In this document: positions 22,301-34,414 of the stretch, one piece after another
How the letters are laid out: the number at the start of each line of letters is the position of its first letter
Position numbering within the stretch: the first letter of the stretch is position 1
NCBI GenBank assembly: GCA_025526915.1
Contig: JAHLKH010000013.1
Span: 1-64,000 of the forward strand
DNA from: Entophlyctis helioformis
Lineage: Eukaryota; Chytridiomycota; Chytridiomycetes; Chytridiales; Chytriomycetaceae
Length of the DNA: 64,000 nt
Direction of reading: 5' to 3'
Program-made: the position numbers and the translations under genes
The notes under the pieces: generated by a model
The model's input: only the letters and a program-made list of their open reading frames with translations
What the model was told of the DNA's origin: nothing
Databases searched by the model: none

Positions 22301-25300
22301 GCCATCTGGTCCGCATAGGCATCCTCACCCTGGCCAGGCGGTACAGGTACGAGTCGTCTTCAAGGCACGCACGGGTCTGGCCCAGCTGCGACCGCACCAT
22401 GTCCAGATCGTTGTACACCTGGTCGAAGCCATCGATCGGCAGCGCGCCGGCCGCTTCGGCCAGCTCGTACGTCTCGAGGAGGGACGCGCGGGCGACCTCG
22501 ATGCCGCACTGGATCATGGCAATCTCGGCGACAATCGAGGCACGCTCCGAGCGCCGTGTTTCGGGCCCAAGCACCGACAGCTTCGAGTTGGCCTCTTCGA
22601 GCGTGGCAGAGCCCAAGTTGATCTCGTCGACGGCGGCAGACAGGGCAGCCTGGACACGGTCGTGGAGCGCCGGCTCGGGTGCATCGGCCGCCTCGATGGG
22701 CTCGCCGAGCGCGGCATCCGTCTGCTGCCGCATCACGTCATTGAGCGTGGACTTGGTCTGCGCGAGGTCGTACTCGAGCTCGGCGACATTGCGCTGAAGC
22801 TGCACAATGCGAGTCTGCAGGGCAATCGGGTCCGTGTCCGACGAAGACGCCGCCGCCGCAGGATCATTGTCCGCAAGGCTGGCTGTGGCAGCATCGGCGG
22901 TCGGGAACGACTCCTCGTCGAGAGAGGTGCGGAGAGCCGTCAGACGGAGCTTGGCCTGAGCGAGAGCAATCTGTTGGCGCTCGCCGGCCATCTGGGACTC
23001 GCGAGCGACCGCCAGCTCCTTGGTGAGCAGGTCAACGCGAGCACGCAGAGCAGCCACCTCGTCGTCCGTGCGCTGCGCAAGCTGCAGCTGTTTCTGGCTG
23101 TCTGCGAGGCGATTCTGCAGCACCGAGAGACGGTCGTGGAATGCCTTTTGGCGCGTCTGAGAGTGCTCGAGCTCGCGCGTGCGTCGATGAAGATCAGTCG
23201 TCAGGTTGGCTGTCTGCTCCCTGTACGACAGCGCCGCCTGCTTGTACCGTTTCTGCGACTGGCTGACCTTTGCGAGTGCAGCGCGAACCTTGCCAATCGA
23301 CGTGGACGGAGCCAAGTGCAGCGGGTCCCACGTGACAGCCACGTACAGATGCAGAGTGTCTGTGCCAGAGAGAGCCTCCTCAATACGATCCAGCGGCCAA
23401 AGCTGGTCCCAGCCCGTGAGCAAAGCCTCGCCGTCGCGGAACAGGAAGCCGCCGGTGATACTCTTGGAGACAATGGTCTGGCGGGTTGCTGGATGGATGA
23501 GCTTGATGGTGAAGGTCGAGATGGCACGCGACCAGTGCGGGCCGAGCGCCTCTTCGAAATCAGACTTGATGGGCGACAGGTAGGCAGAGACGTGCGAGCC
23601 ACGCGACTCGTTGTTGCCCTGGCAGTAGACCTGCGCGACCCACGAGCAGCCACTCGGGCCAAACGGCAGCGAGATGTGCGGGTCCGACGACTCGCCGCGC
23701 GCAGCCCCAGCAAAGTGCGGGATCGTGTACTCGTACTGGATCGTGCCCGTCTGGATGACCTGCGGGCCAATCACTTCCACCTCGATCGTGACCGAGCCGT
23801 CCTCGGGGCTGATCGCGTCGTGTGGGAGCGGCAGCTGGTAAAACTCTTCGAATCCCCAGCCAGACTGCGCGGCCGAGAATCCCGTGAATGACGGTTCTGA
23901 CACGTGCGTGAGAACGTAGTCGGGGCTAGCAGCCTGCTCGGGCTCGGCCAAGCTGGCGTCACCGCCCTCTTCGTCGTCACGCTCCTGGGACGGTTCCTGG
24001 CGAGCGCCGCGACGCAGCCGGAACGTGAAGCTGGAGATGGGACGCATCCAGGCGTCTTTGGCTGCATTCTCGGTCTCGTTCTTGATGGGCCGGATAAAGG
24101 CAGACGCATACGCGCCTTGGCAGTCGCCTGCGCCGTCGGGGTAGATGACAATCTGCCACGACCAGTCGCGAGGGCCAAAGGGCAGCGACACCAGCTTCTC
24201 GTCGGTGGACGTGGCGAGGTCGGGAATGTGCCACACGTACGACGCAAACAGCTGCGACTCGACGGGCATCAGGCTGAACATGCCGCCGGGCTCGGTGGCC
24301 GACCCGTAGTCGCCCGCCACAAACAGCATGTCCTCGGACTCGGCAGCCAGGTCGATGCGGTCGATGGAGCGCAGCGACATGGATCGCGCAGCCTTGGTCA
24401 GGATGTTCGGGTTGGCGTAGTTGTAGACGGGCGACGGGCTGGCCAGCGGATCATAGGCAAGCGGGTCGCCCGACAGAGTGCCATAGCCTGCGTCATACTG
24501 CGTCGTGAATTGTTGCCCGTTGTATGCTGCTCGTTGTATTGCGGGTCGTAGAGGGCCTGTTGCTGTTGCTGTTGGCCGTGGTTCTGATCATACGACAGCG
24601 TGAGCTCCGTGGGGTCGAGCGGGCCAGGCGAGCGAAGGCCGGGCGTGTCCTGGCGTGGACGCGGCGACCGCTGCGATTGCTGCGAGGGCGGGCGGGGCGG
24701 GCGGGCAGCCGCAGCGTCAGACGCAACGAGCCCGTACACGTCGAGATCGTTTTGCGGCGGCATGGGGGAAGTTGCCCTGAAATCCAGCTGCCCGTTGCCA
24801 CTGGTGGCGCTGGCGGCAGACAATGGGAGCGGCGTGCCCAGCGCAGCGACGAGCATGCCGGGCTGCAGGTGAGGTAGCGGCTCGTGGTCCTGCTGCATGC
24901 TGTACGAGTCGTGGCCGTGGCCGTGACCGTGGCCGTGGCCGTGACTTGCCGGGCTCAGGCTGCGCGCGTCGACGTGTGAGTGTTGCTCGTACGACTGGTG
25001 CTGGCTGTAGCTGGACGGGTCGGCATAGCCCTCCACGTCGGCTGGATCCTGCGCAGCCTGGTAAGCCCAGCCGTCCTGCGCGTACTCTTGCTGGTGCTGC
25101 GCGTGTTGCATTGCTTGTTGCTGGGCACCGACGGCATCGGCCGACGGCTGCGCATCTGGGTTGTACTGCGGCTGCTGGCCGGGATAGAACGGCGCAGTGA
25201 GCAGCGAGGCAGACGCTCCGCCCGCAGGCAGCACCGTGCCGTCCATGTCCATGTCCATGTCCACGTTCATGTCCACATTTACACCAAGACCGACTGACGT

Positions 25301-26785
25301 GCCCGCGGGCTCAAAGCCGCGAGGCGGAGAGCGTGCGCCAAAGTCCTGCACAGGGAGCGGCGGCGACGTGAACAGCTGCTGCGGCGGCGACGACAGGCCG
25401 TAGGCAGCCGTGTTTGGGGTCGGCATCGCAGAGTGCGAGTAGTGCGACTGCTGCGACTGCGGGCGCTGGGCAAAGTAGCCCGACGGGCTGTGGCCGGGAT
25501 AGCCGCCAGTCGACGACGTGGGGCCCGGCGTGACGGCCTTTGGCGGGCCGTTGAGCGGCGGCGGCTGGAGCGTCTGCATGTACGGCGACGTGGCCGACGC
25601 GTAGGCCGGAACGGGGCTTGTCAAGCCGTTCACACGCGACGGCGAGGTGGCCGAGAGCAGCGACGAGTTGGACACGATGGACGCTCTGCGCTGGCGCTCG
25701 CCGGGCGGGTGGGCGATGGGCAGCGGCAGATCGCCCAGCTCGCTGGTGCTTGCGGACGTCCCGGGAACAGGGATGTTTGTGGCGACGCTGAAGGCGGCCT
25801 GGTGGTTTGCCGCGACGCTGCCTGGGCCGTGCGACGGCATGCCGTGGGCCGCCGCACTGGCCGGGCCGCCAGCACTGGAAGCAGCACCGGCAGCAGCGAT
25901 GCCGCCACCGAGGCCAAAGTACGACAGGTTGGAGTTGATCTGCGGCAGCGAGGCGGCAGGCGAGTCGATGTTGCCCATGTCCAGACCGACGGCCGACGGC
26001 GGACCTTGCGGCTGCGGCATCTGGTGCATCTGGTGCATCTGGTGCATCTGCGGCATGCTTGGCATCTGGAACTGGTACAGCTGCTGGAACTGTGGCTGCT
26101 GATCGTAGTGCTGCTGCTGGTGCTGCTGGTGCTGCTGGTGTTGCTGGGGCGGCGACTGGTAGGCTGGATGGGGCGGCAGCAGGCGTTTGGGCGGCATGGG
26201 CGGCGAGAGGGCAGCGCAGGCCGAGAGGGCGTCGTGGAGCACGAGCAGATGGATCGCAGCAGAGGGGCTTGGCATGTCAGTACTTGGCGACGCTGGAGGG
26301 GCCGCATCAGCATCAGCAGCAGCAGCCGCCGCAGAGGCCGCATCAGCAGCAGCAGCAGCAGCAGCACCAGCAGCACACGAGCGGTTCACGAGAACACGGG
26401 AACGCGGGCACACGGCAGGGAGTGCGATTCAGCGTGGCAGGCAGGCAGGCAGGGCTGGTAGGCAGGCAGGGTTGGTAGGTAGGCAGGGTTGGGTCGACTG
26501 GGTTGGCAGAGCGGCAGGCACGCAGGCAGGCTTGCACATGCAAACACAGGCCCGTCTTTGCCGTCTTTACAGAGGCCAGCCAGCTGTCCAGCAAGACCAA
26601 GTCATCGAGGCCACAAGAGCAAGACCAAGCGAACACTCACCGGCGGCGAGCGTGGGCGATGTGGCCTGTGCCGACGGGTCTGGCACGGCGCCAGTCGCAG
26701 CAGCAGAGGGGGCAGATGGAGGAGCAGCCGCAGCCGCAGCAGCCGCAGCCGGAGCGGGCGAGCGGCGGGCGGGCTTTCTGGCCAT
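19331..26785 (-). CDS. Very large MATH-domain protein with glutamine-rich N terminus, coiled coil and one membrane segment
   Basis: I read one gene from the ATG at 26,785 (MARKPARRSPAP) to 19,331. Order: Ala/Pro-rich start; Gln/Met/Pro-rich low-complexity region (about 26,150-24,540); two MATH-like modules (WSWQIVIYPDG..GAYASAFIRPIK near 24,150 and CSWVAQVYCQG..HVSAYLSPIK near 23,640); a coiled coil (about 23,250-22,600); a second Gln-rich stretch (about 22,220-22,150); a hydrophobic segment LWTLIISLLVGFFAMYSTVY (about 21,650-21,590); a second coiled coil (about 21,200-21,060); a Ser/Thr/Val-rich region; and three copies of an ILPxGD...YP motif. The last intron is at about 19,725-19,648. The frame changes by one base near 24,535, 22,345, 22,130 and 21,865 without splice signals, probably assembly indels. 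It could be two adjacent genes, but the reading style is continuous. MATH domains bind peptides and often serve ubiquitin pathways; the role here is unknown. Confidence 0.7.
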
Positions 26786-27091
26786 GGCGTGCCGAGAGCT
26801 GTTGGGTTGTTGTTGCTGGGGCGTGTGCGAGTGGGCAGTGCCTGTCGTGGAGAGCAAGCAGGAGATCTGCAAGCAGGAGATCAGCGGGGCTGTCTGTCTG
26901 CAGAGGGAAGGGCTGTCTGCAGAGGAATGGCCTGCCGCACACGCACCGTCTGTCTGTGGACTGTGCGTCTGTGGACCGTCTGGCTGGCTGTCTGACAAGC
27001 AAGCAATCAAGCAAGCGTCCTGCCGTCTGATCGACTGCGTGGAGAACCGGGCCTTCAATTGTTCGATTTGCCATTTCAAACTGCCAATTTG
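26786..27091. promoter_or_regulatory. Divergent promoter region, MATH gene / F-box-LRR gene
   Basis: About 300 bp between two head-to-head start codons. It contains repeated gtctgtctg/tgtgcgtctgtgg motifs and AT-richer sequence just before the rightward ATG (ttcaattgttcgatttgccatttc). No clear TATA box. Confidence 0.45.
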
Positions 27092-30000
27092 ATGGTGCAC
27101 AACCCGGCGTCGCTGCAGGCAGAGGTCGCCGACCTGTACGTCGACGACGACGACAGCGACCACTACAGCGACAGCGACGACCACAGCGGCGACTACGCCC
27201 ACCACCACCACCACCACCAAAACCACCGCCGCCGCCTGTCCCGCCTTAGCGGCTTCGACAACGACGACGACGACTACATCGACCTCGACTCGCCGTCCAT
27301 CGACGCTGCAAACTTCTTCTCGGCATCAGCGTCGGCATCAGCGTCGGCCAGCCACCTGGCCACGTCCGCCCACCAGCCGCACCCGTCCGCCGCCCGCCTC
27401 TCGGTCCAGAGCATCCTCAAGCACACGTCGTCGCCGCTCTCGCCGTCGCCGCCCTCGCTGAGCCCGCACCCTCACCCGCACCCACAGCCGCACCTCGGCA
27501 CCGACATCCACTCGCAGCCGCTCGCCGCCACAAACCCGTACAACACACAGAGCCGCCGCCGCAGCAGTATCCTCGCCAAAGCCGCTGCCAATGTCGTTGC
27601 CGCTGACCGTGAGCGCAGCCGCATGCGTCCAAAGTCGTGGACCATCGACACGGCCGACGACGCCTTTGACTCGGCCAGCAGGCGCAGCTCCTTTATAGGT
27701 GCGTCTCTCTTCTCCTCTTCCCCTCACTCTCACTCTCTCTGTGTGTGTGTGCACACGCTGACGTGTTGTCCTTGAACGCCGTGTTTCGTGTGCTCGTGCT
27801 GCTCCTGGCGTCATGCCACCATCCGGCCACCAGGCAGCCCCGTGTCGCGCGTGCCGAGCTGGATGCAGGACGAGGCGTCCAGCCCGCGCGCGCTCTGGGC
27901 CTCGCTCAAGCACGACGCAGAGTTTGGCGAGGGCGCTGCTGGCGACACCCCGCCCATGTCGCCCATGTCGCCCGTCGAAGTGCTCGAGCGCCAGTCCAGC
28001 TCGTCTGGCCACCCCCGCAGCCGTCGCCGCTCCGTGCGCTGGTCCGATCTGTCCGCCATCTCGCACTACAACATCAGCAGCCTCCCGGGCTCGCTCCTCA
28101 AGCGCATCATGCATTTCGTGCACGACCCCGCAGAGATTGCCGGCTCGTACATGCTCGTGTGCCAGCAGTGGTCGCGTGCTGGCGCGCGTGCGCTCTACGC
28201 CCGACCCGCCTTTGCGTCGCTGCCGGCCTTCCACGGCATGATCCGCACGCTCCTCACCCCAAACGCCTACCACCCATACCCTGCCTTTGTGCGCCACCTC
28301 CACGTGCCGCCGTCCCTGTCCGAGAACCTCTTGGTCGGCGACATTGACGTTGCGCTCCAGCTGCTGCCCAACCTCGAGTCGCTCTCCCTCCCCTCCTGCG
28401 CTGCTGCATCCAACATTGTCGTCCAGTCGCTGGCCGACCACTCGGCCGACCTCGAGACCCTGCATCTCGTCGGCTGCCCCATCTCGGACGCGTACCTGCC
28501 AGACGTGTTCCGCAACTGCCCAAGGCTCCGTCGCGTCAACCTCACCAACACAAAGGTCACCATGGCCACCCTCGTCTCCATCATCGATCTCTGCGAGTCG
28601 ATTGAGACGGTCCATCTCGACGGCGCGCTGCCACATGCGGCCCCTCTCACCTTCCAGCCGCTGACCATGAGCGCACCCACACGCCCGCTCAAGACGCTGT
28701 CTCTGCGCAACTCGTCTGTCACCGACCTGACGCTGCGCTACGTGACCGCGCACTGTCCTGACCTCCGCCACGTCATCCTGGACGGCTCGTCCGGCGTGTC
28801 CGACGACTCGGTGGTCTCGCTGGCGCTTGCCTCGGCGCATCTGGAAACCCTCCAGCTCGCCTTCTGCTCCTTTGTGACCGACGTCTCATTGTACGCGCTT
28901 GCGACACACACTCCCGCGTCCCTCAGACGCGTCGCCCTCGCGGGATGTGAGCAGATCTCGGAGCAGGGCATCATGTACCTTGTGCGCAACTGCTCGGCCC
29001 TGTACGAGCTGCACTTGCATGGCTGCATGCGCATCCTCAAGAGCTTCATTGCATCATACCACACGGGCGATCGCCGGCTGGGCGTCGAGTGCTTGATCCG
29101 CGGCGAGTCGATCAGGCTGCTTGCCATGCATCGCAGTGCTGGATCGTATGCCCCTGCCATGGGAGAGCCGTCGCGGCCTGTCTCTCCGGTCTCGCGCACT
29201 GGCTCGGCCACGCCGACCCCCGTCCTGTCGGTCATGGCATCTGCTGCTGCCGCTGTGCCGCCCAAGGCTGAGCTTGCCGACGCCATGGTGCAGACGGACA
29301 TGAGCCGTAACGACCAAGACGACGACGATGACGACGACGCGGATGCACTCGACTCGGACGGCAAGCCTGCCGGAGAGAACGGCAGCAAGCGCGCCAGCAA
29401 CTCGACCAGCCGCAGTGGCGATCAACGCACAAACCGTCGCGGTGGACGCTCCAGCCGCCACACTCGCCGGTCTCGCCGGTCGTCCAAGGACAAGACGGGC
29501 ATGGACCGCAACAGCGACTCGGAGGGATACTCCAGCGACGGATCGCTCGACTCCCGCGATGCCATTGGCATGTTCAAGATGTTTGCGGAAGCCCTCGCTG
29601 CCCAGCAGCAGAGCCAGCAGAACAACCAGCAGCATCTGCAGAACAACCGCCGATCGTCGTCGTGGCTTATGCCTGTCGCCGCCGCCGCCGCCGCTGCTGC
29701 TGCCGCGTCTGGCATGTCGCCGCAGTCTCATCAGCCGCAGCACCCGCATGCGCCGTACATGTACCCGATGGCTGGTGGGCCGCCTGTCCCTGCTGGACAC
29801 TGGATGCCGCAACAGCCTGCGGGCGGATACCCGATCGAGTACCAGGGCCACCACCAGTATGGCGGCATGGCTGGATCGCCCATGGCGCCGTACGGCATGC
29901 AGCCGCCGCCCAACATGCACATGAGCGCTAAGCAGCCGCAGCACGCGTACAACCAGGCCGCGACGATCTCGTCGGCAGCATCCGTGTCTGCATCGGCAGC

Positions 30001-30631
30001 AGCCACAGCCGCCGCCGCCGCAGCAGCAGCATCTGTGCACAACCGCTCGCTCTCGGTGTCGTCGACCGAGTCGTCGGCGGTCAGCAGCGGCAGCATGACC
30101 ACCAACATCACCTCGAGCTCGGGCCTGTCGCGTCTGCCCGTCGCCACCCGCCCGCGTCCGTCCTCGTCCGACTCGCCCATGCCGCCGCCGCCGCTCTCGT
30201 CGTCGCCGACCCCGTCCATGGCATCCATCACCTCCACGTCGACCGTCTCGTCGCGCCTGCCGGTCCCCAAGACGCCTGTCCCGTCCATGTCGTCCAAACC
30301 CATGACGCGTCTGCGCGGACCGGGCGGCTCCACACCGCTCCCGTCGCCCGCCGACCTCCGCCTGAGCATGACGTCACCGTCGCCCGCGACCGCCTCGTTT
30401 GTTCCGCGGCTCGGCCTCCCTGCACCGCGTCGCGCGCCGTCGCTGGCGTCGTCCGCCACATCTTCGTCCGTGTCGGGCATGCAGACGCCGACCCCTGCCC
30501 TGCACGCCAAGAAATCGTTTGTCAAGGCCCGCAATGTGGATGTGCTCGACGCCATCACGCAGAAGCGTGCGGATGCGTTGGACCGGCTGTCGGGATCGGG
30601 CGGCCAGGCTGGGCCCGACGGGTCGAGGTGA
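27092..30631 (+). CDS. F-box and leucine-rich-repeat protein
   Basis: Probable substrate adaptor of an SCF ubiquitin ligase. Exon 1 (27,092-27,698) encodes an Asp/His/Ser-rich disordered region. Exon 2 (27,834-30,631) joins in phase (G|GC). An F-box-like segment follows (ISSLPGSLLKRIMHFVHDPA..LVCQQWSRAGARAL, near 28,070-28,195). About ten LRR units of the cysteine-containing type then run to about 29,050 (LESLSLPSCAAASNIVV, LETLHLVGCPISDAYL, LRHVILDGSSGVSDDSV, LETLQLAFCSFVTDVSL). The C-terminal half (29,050-30,631) is disordered and rich in Ser, Arg, Gln and Ala, with an SR-like RSGDQRTNRRGGRSSRHTR block and poly-Ala. Length and order resemble fungal Grr1/AMN1-like proteins with extended tails. 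Frame is intact. Confidence 0.85.
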
Positions 30632-30765
30632 TGCCGCCCGGCTTGCTCCATGTGCAGTGCGACACGAATAAACGGCCGTCTGTCTGCTTGCTTCGACGCA
30701 TTGTTCCGCGCTTGTTGTGCCAAACTTGCCCAAACGTCATACAGCGCTGGTTCGCACGTCTGCTC

Positions 30766-32618
30766 ATGGCGCTCCACACCCGACCCAACCGCATGGCTGC
30801 GAGCCGCTTCAGCACGCTTGTTGTGGCCGTCCTGGCGCTCTGTGCCTGTCTGCTGCACAGCGCTGCCGCCGCCCTCGCACCTGCACCTGCACCTGCACCT
30901 GCACCCAACGGCATCCGCAGCATCAGCAGCAGCATCAGTAGCAGCAGCCTGAACAGCCTCCACGGGTCGCCCGTTCAGCGACGTGACGCTGGTGTTACAG
31001 GTTCGGCCGCTGGTGCACACGTGGCGGGAGCCCTTCTGGTCAAGCGTCAAGGTGCATAGCCTGCCCCGTCTGCCCCGTCTGTGTGCGGGCAGTGGCCTGC
31101 GCCGCACGGGATGCGCTGGGATGCGCTGGGATGTGTTGCCCTGCGCGGGTGCGGCCCGTCCCGCCACCAGCAACGCTCGCTCGCCCGCTCGCCCGCTCCT
31201 TGTGTGCGGCCTTTGACTCTGTGCCGCCGCCACAGTCGTGACTGCCACTGACACGACGCTTGCCCGTTTTTGCTGTGCTGCTTGTGCACCAACAACCGCT
31301 GCTTGTGCTGTGCTGTGCTGCTGCGACCCTGCACTGCCCTGCACTGCCCTGCCTGCCCTGCACTGCCCTGCACTCTCGCCTCGTCTGGCCTCGTCTGGAC
31401 TCGCATCGGCCCTGCCCGTCTGCCGTGCTATGCTGTGCTGTGCTGCCACCTGGACGCTCCTTGCCGCTGCACCGACACCCGCCGCCCGTGATCCACGTCT
31501 GCGCCGCTGCCCGCCGTCCATGATGACGATGACGATGATGGCGCCGTGCATCTGCCTGCTCGGCCGCCGCCGTGCACAGGCCCGACCGCATCGCCCACCA
31601 GAGTCGTCCCAACAAACCCGCCGCCCACCTTACCGCCGCCCGTCTCGCCCACGCTGCCGCCACCCACGCAGTCGCCCACCGAGCCGCCCGTCGCATCAAG
31701 CACGCGCCTGACCTCGGCGCCACCACCCACATCTGCACCCACGCTCGCCCCGTCCCAAACCGACGATGGCCTCACGCTGAGCCCCACGGGATCGTCCACC
31801 TCGCGCGCCTCGCCCACGCCCACGTCGTCGACCTCCAACGCCTCGACGGGCAAGTCGTCCACCTCGACCAACCTGACCGTCGTCTTCTCCGTCATTGGCG
31901 GCGCCGTCCTGGTCGGCATCGTCGGCATCTACATCTTCCGCAAGACCAACCTGCGCCCGTCGGCCTCGTTCAAGCAGCGCATCAACCCAAACTACCGCAA
32001 CTCGATCCTCAACTTTGCGAGCATGAGACGGCCGCCGGCGTCGGCTGATGCTGGTGCCGGTGCCGGTGCCGGTGGCATGGCTCCGGAACTCACAGCCATG
32101 GGCAACCTTGGTACCCGCGAATCCACCACGCATCTGGCGCCATACACGTATGACGCACCTCCCACTGCAAACAGTATGTCCCGTCACGTCATCCGTCATC
32201 CGACATGTATGCTCATCTAACCCGTTGACGCGCGGTAACAGCCTACAGCCACGGCACGCTCACGTCCAACTTTTCTGGATACTCTGCACCGCCGCCGACT
32301 TCTGGTGGTGGCGTCATCTACCCGCCCGTCACGACCGCGGCGCAGGGTTACGCATACAACCCGCACGGACCCGTCACCTACACAGCGCCAGTGCACCCGG
32401 GCCAGTACGGCCAGCCGCCACACGGCACCGCAGCAGCAGCAGCCGGCGGCCCCAACCCGTACTACGACTACGAGTACTACGACCACCATGCGCAGACGGC
32501 GCGTGGAGGGCAACTACCCCCACAGGGCCCGCCGAGTGCGGGATACGACTATTCGTACCAGTCGCGTGCACCGAGTCATCCCCAGGCACCGCCGTCCAAC
32601 TATTCTGGCCGGTACTAG
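30766..32618 (+). CDS. Single-pass membrane protein with signal peptide and Ser/Thr/Pro-rich ectodomain
   Basis: Exons 30,766-31,051, 31,580-32,174 and 32,242-32,618 join in phase. The start has a signal peptide (RFSTLVVAVLALCACLLHSA; ATG at 30,766 or 30,793). An (Ala-Pro) run, a Ser-rich stretch and a dibasic KRQ follow. Exon 2 gives a Pro/Thr/Ser-rich, probably O-glycosylated region (NPPPTLPPPVSPTLPPPTQS), then the transmembrane segment VVFSVIGGAVLVGIVGIYIF and a basic stop-transfer RKTNLRPS. The cytoplasmic tail is rich in Tyr, Pro and Gly and ends SNYSGRY. This layout is that of fungal cell-wall stress sensors (Mid2/Wsc style), but no cysteine-rich WSC domain is visible, so the role is only suggested. 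The 0.5 kb intron 1 is unusually long here and full of ctgccctgcactg repeats. Confidence 0.75.
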
Positions 32619-33139
32619 TCGCGACATCCCCCACCCCCTTTTTTCTGTCAATCCCCCACTATCCCATCCCCCCGCCACCACCCACTCTACCCTTATCCCT
32701 ACCTCTTCTTCTTGTTTACTGTAGTTTCCATCCAATATACTTTTTTCATCTTGGTTTTATGGTGCTGGAGGATCATGGCGTGTATCACGGCTGGCTTGCG
32801 ATCCCAGTGGCCGCGTCCCTACAGCAGAGGCTCGTTGTCGGCACTCGCAGGCGATGCAACTGTATCAGCCAGGCCGTTCATTGACAGAAGGAGGTACATT
32901 CAGGTTGCTGATCCGGGGGCGAGGAACTTGAGAGACGGTGTGGCAAGCGAGATGAGATGGAAAGACGAGGACAAGAGTGGATGCTGGAAGATTGCTCCTC
33001 TGCACGAGCGCACATTGGTGAAATGTCTTCTCTGCGCATCATATGAGCCAAGACGTCCAACACGACGTCATCATGAGCGTATAGCGTGACTCGACGAGAC
33101 AGACGCGCAAGAATGACTCGCGACGGACGCGCACGCGCT
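32619..33139. other. Intergenic stretch with duplicated blocks
   Basis: Starts with a C/T-rich 3' region (cccccaccccctttttt) and a possible polyadenylation zone (ccaatatactttttt near 32,732). Two repeats follow. Bases 32,772-32,815 (atcatggcgtg...ggctggcttgc..tcccagtgg) resemble 38,455-38,510. Bases about 32,903-33,056 (gttgctgatccggg.. to tcatatgagccaag) resemble 36,873-36,968. No gene seen. Confidence 0.6.
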
Positions 33140-33451
33140 TCACTCCTCGCGGGGCATGAACCCGCCGGCCATCAGCGCCTTGCGAGCGCAGTGGCTGTTG
33201 AGCTTGAAGCGCATCTGCCCGAGCGGCTCGCCGCCGTACCAGCGACTGACCACCACGAAGACGTTGCGGCAGTCGGACAGCTCGAGCAGATGCAGCAGGC
33301 GTCCACCGGCAGCAGTCTCGCCATCGTCGTCGCAGCCTTGGCGCATGACGCCGTCAGACTCTACGATCCTGAACGCGGCAATGTTGCGTGTGGCTCGAGC
33401 AATGCGTCTGCTGGATGTGCGTCTGTTGGACGGCTGCAAGGACGGATTCAT
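33140..33451 (-). CDS. IMPACT/YIH1-type UPF0029 domain protein (short or ankyrin-fused)
   Basis: The domain is clear: RRIARATRNIAAFRIV, then DDDGETAAGGRLLHLLEL and VFVVVSRWYGGEPLGQMRF, closing with NSHCARKAL. These match the conserved core of the IMPACT family (AtHniaAyRi, DDGE.aaG.rLL.LLe, vvVvsRWYGG..LG..RF). YIH1/IMPACT proteins bind GCN1 and restrain GCN2, but they carry an N-terminal RWD domain. None is visible here: upstream lies an ankyrin gene whose TGA overlaps this ATG (ATGA at 33,448-33,451). Either a short protein of about 103 residues is made, or one lost base hides an ankyrin-IMPACT fusion. Confidence 0.75.
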   Translation of the reverse strand: MNPSLQPSNRRTSSRRIARATRNIAAFRIVESDGVMRQGCDDDGETAAGGRLLHLLELSDCRNVFVVVSRWYGGEPLGQMRFKLNSHCARKALMAGGFMPREE

Positions 33452-34182
33452 TGCGACAGCCTGCGGCTCGCCAACCACTGCACAACGTCCGTGTGCCCGC
33501 CAGAAACAGCCATGTCCAAAGCACGCCCGCTGATCGCTGCACATCCAGCATCGCTCAGCATCTGCAGCACTTCCAAGTGCCCGCCGTCCGCAGCCAGATC
33601 CATCGCCAGCCGCCCACAACAACTGGCATACTTGCACAGCTCGACATGGCTTGAGAGAGCCAGGTGCCGCAGCAGCCCGGCATGGCCCATGATGATGGCG
33701 TTCCAGCCAAGCGCAACCGGGCAGCTCATGTCGAGCAGATCGGTCCATACATGCCGCATGGCAATGTGCCGCAGTCGAGCCTGAGGATCGTCTCGGACGG
33801 CGGTGGCGGCAACGTACTCGTTCATGCCGGCATCCAAGACTGCATCCATCGCCGGGTCCGCCTGCACTGGAAACCGAGCACACAGCCGATGGTACATGGA
33901 GCGGGACTGCACAAGCAGAGTGTCGATGCTGCCGTCGGTGGGCGAGTACCGTTGGCCGGCATACAGGTCGGCATCGGGAAGCAGAGCCAGGTCGCCGGTC
34001 CAGTCGAGCGTCAAAGCGTCCGTCCAGATCTCCTGGCGGCTGTTCAGTTGCTGTGTGACGGCCATCTGGGCACCATCACGATGCTGCATGCACGCTGCCA
34101 TTCTCAGTGTTGTGCACACCTGCGCTGTCGCTTGCTTGTGGCTGCTGTCGTTGCTGTCGCTGCTGGACATGCCAAGAGGCAT
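33448..34182 (-). CDS. Ankyrin-repeat protein (first locus)
   Basis: Start taken at MPLGMSSSDSNDSS (34,182); an in-frame upstream start exists near 34,269. An N-terminal region (SMYHRLCARFPVQADPAMDA, RLRHIAMRHVWTDLLDMS) shared with the second ankyrin locus is followed by degenerate ankyrin repeats (CGRLAMDLAADGGHLEVLQML, ALDMAVSGGHTDVVQWLASR). It stops after about two recognisable repeats at a TGA overlapping the next ATG. The family, with its GHLEVVQWL consensus, is often expanded in zoosporic fungi and protists. Function unknown; protein-protein contact is the usual role of the fold. Confidence 0.7.
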   Translation of the reverse strand: MPLGMSSSDSNDSSHKQATAQVCTTLRMAACMQHRDGAQMAVTQQLNSRQEIWTDALTLDWTGDLALLPDADLYAGQRYSPTDGSIDTLLVQSRSMYHRLCARFPVQADPAMDAVLDAGMNEYVAATAVRDDPQARLRHIAMRHVWTDLLDMSCPVALGWNAIIMGHAGLLRHLALSSHVELCKYASCCGRLAMDLAADGGHLEVLQMLSDAGCAAISGRALDMAVSGGHTDVVQWLASRRLSQ

Positions 34183-34414
34183 CCGATCGACATGCAGCGA
34201 GGTGTGAGCAACGATAAACGCATGCAGTGGTGGCTGAGCACGGCCAGCACCAGCCTCCAACTCAAGCAATCCATGCGAGGCACCACGGTCCCAACAAGCA
34301 TGGCATCCAGTGCTGGCTCCATCGACATCCCTTCAGAACGCCGGTTTGCTTGGTCAAGTGCAGATCCATTGATGGGAAGCAGATGCCGACAACGCTTCAT
34401 TGGCAGCCATGGCA

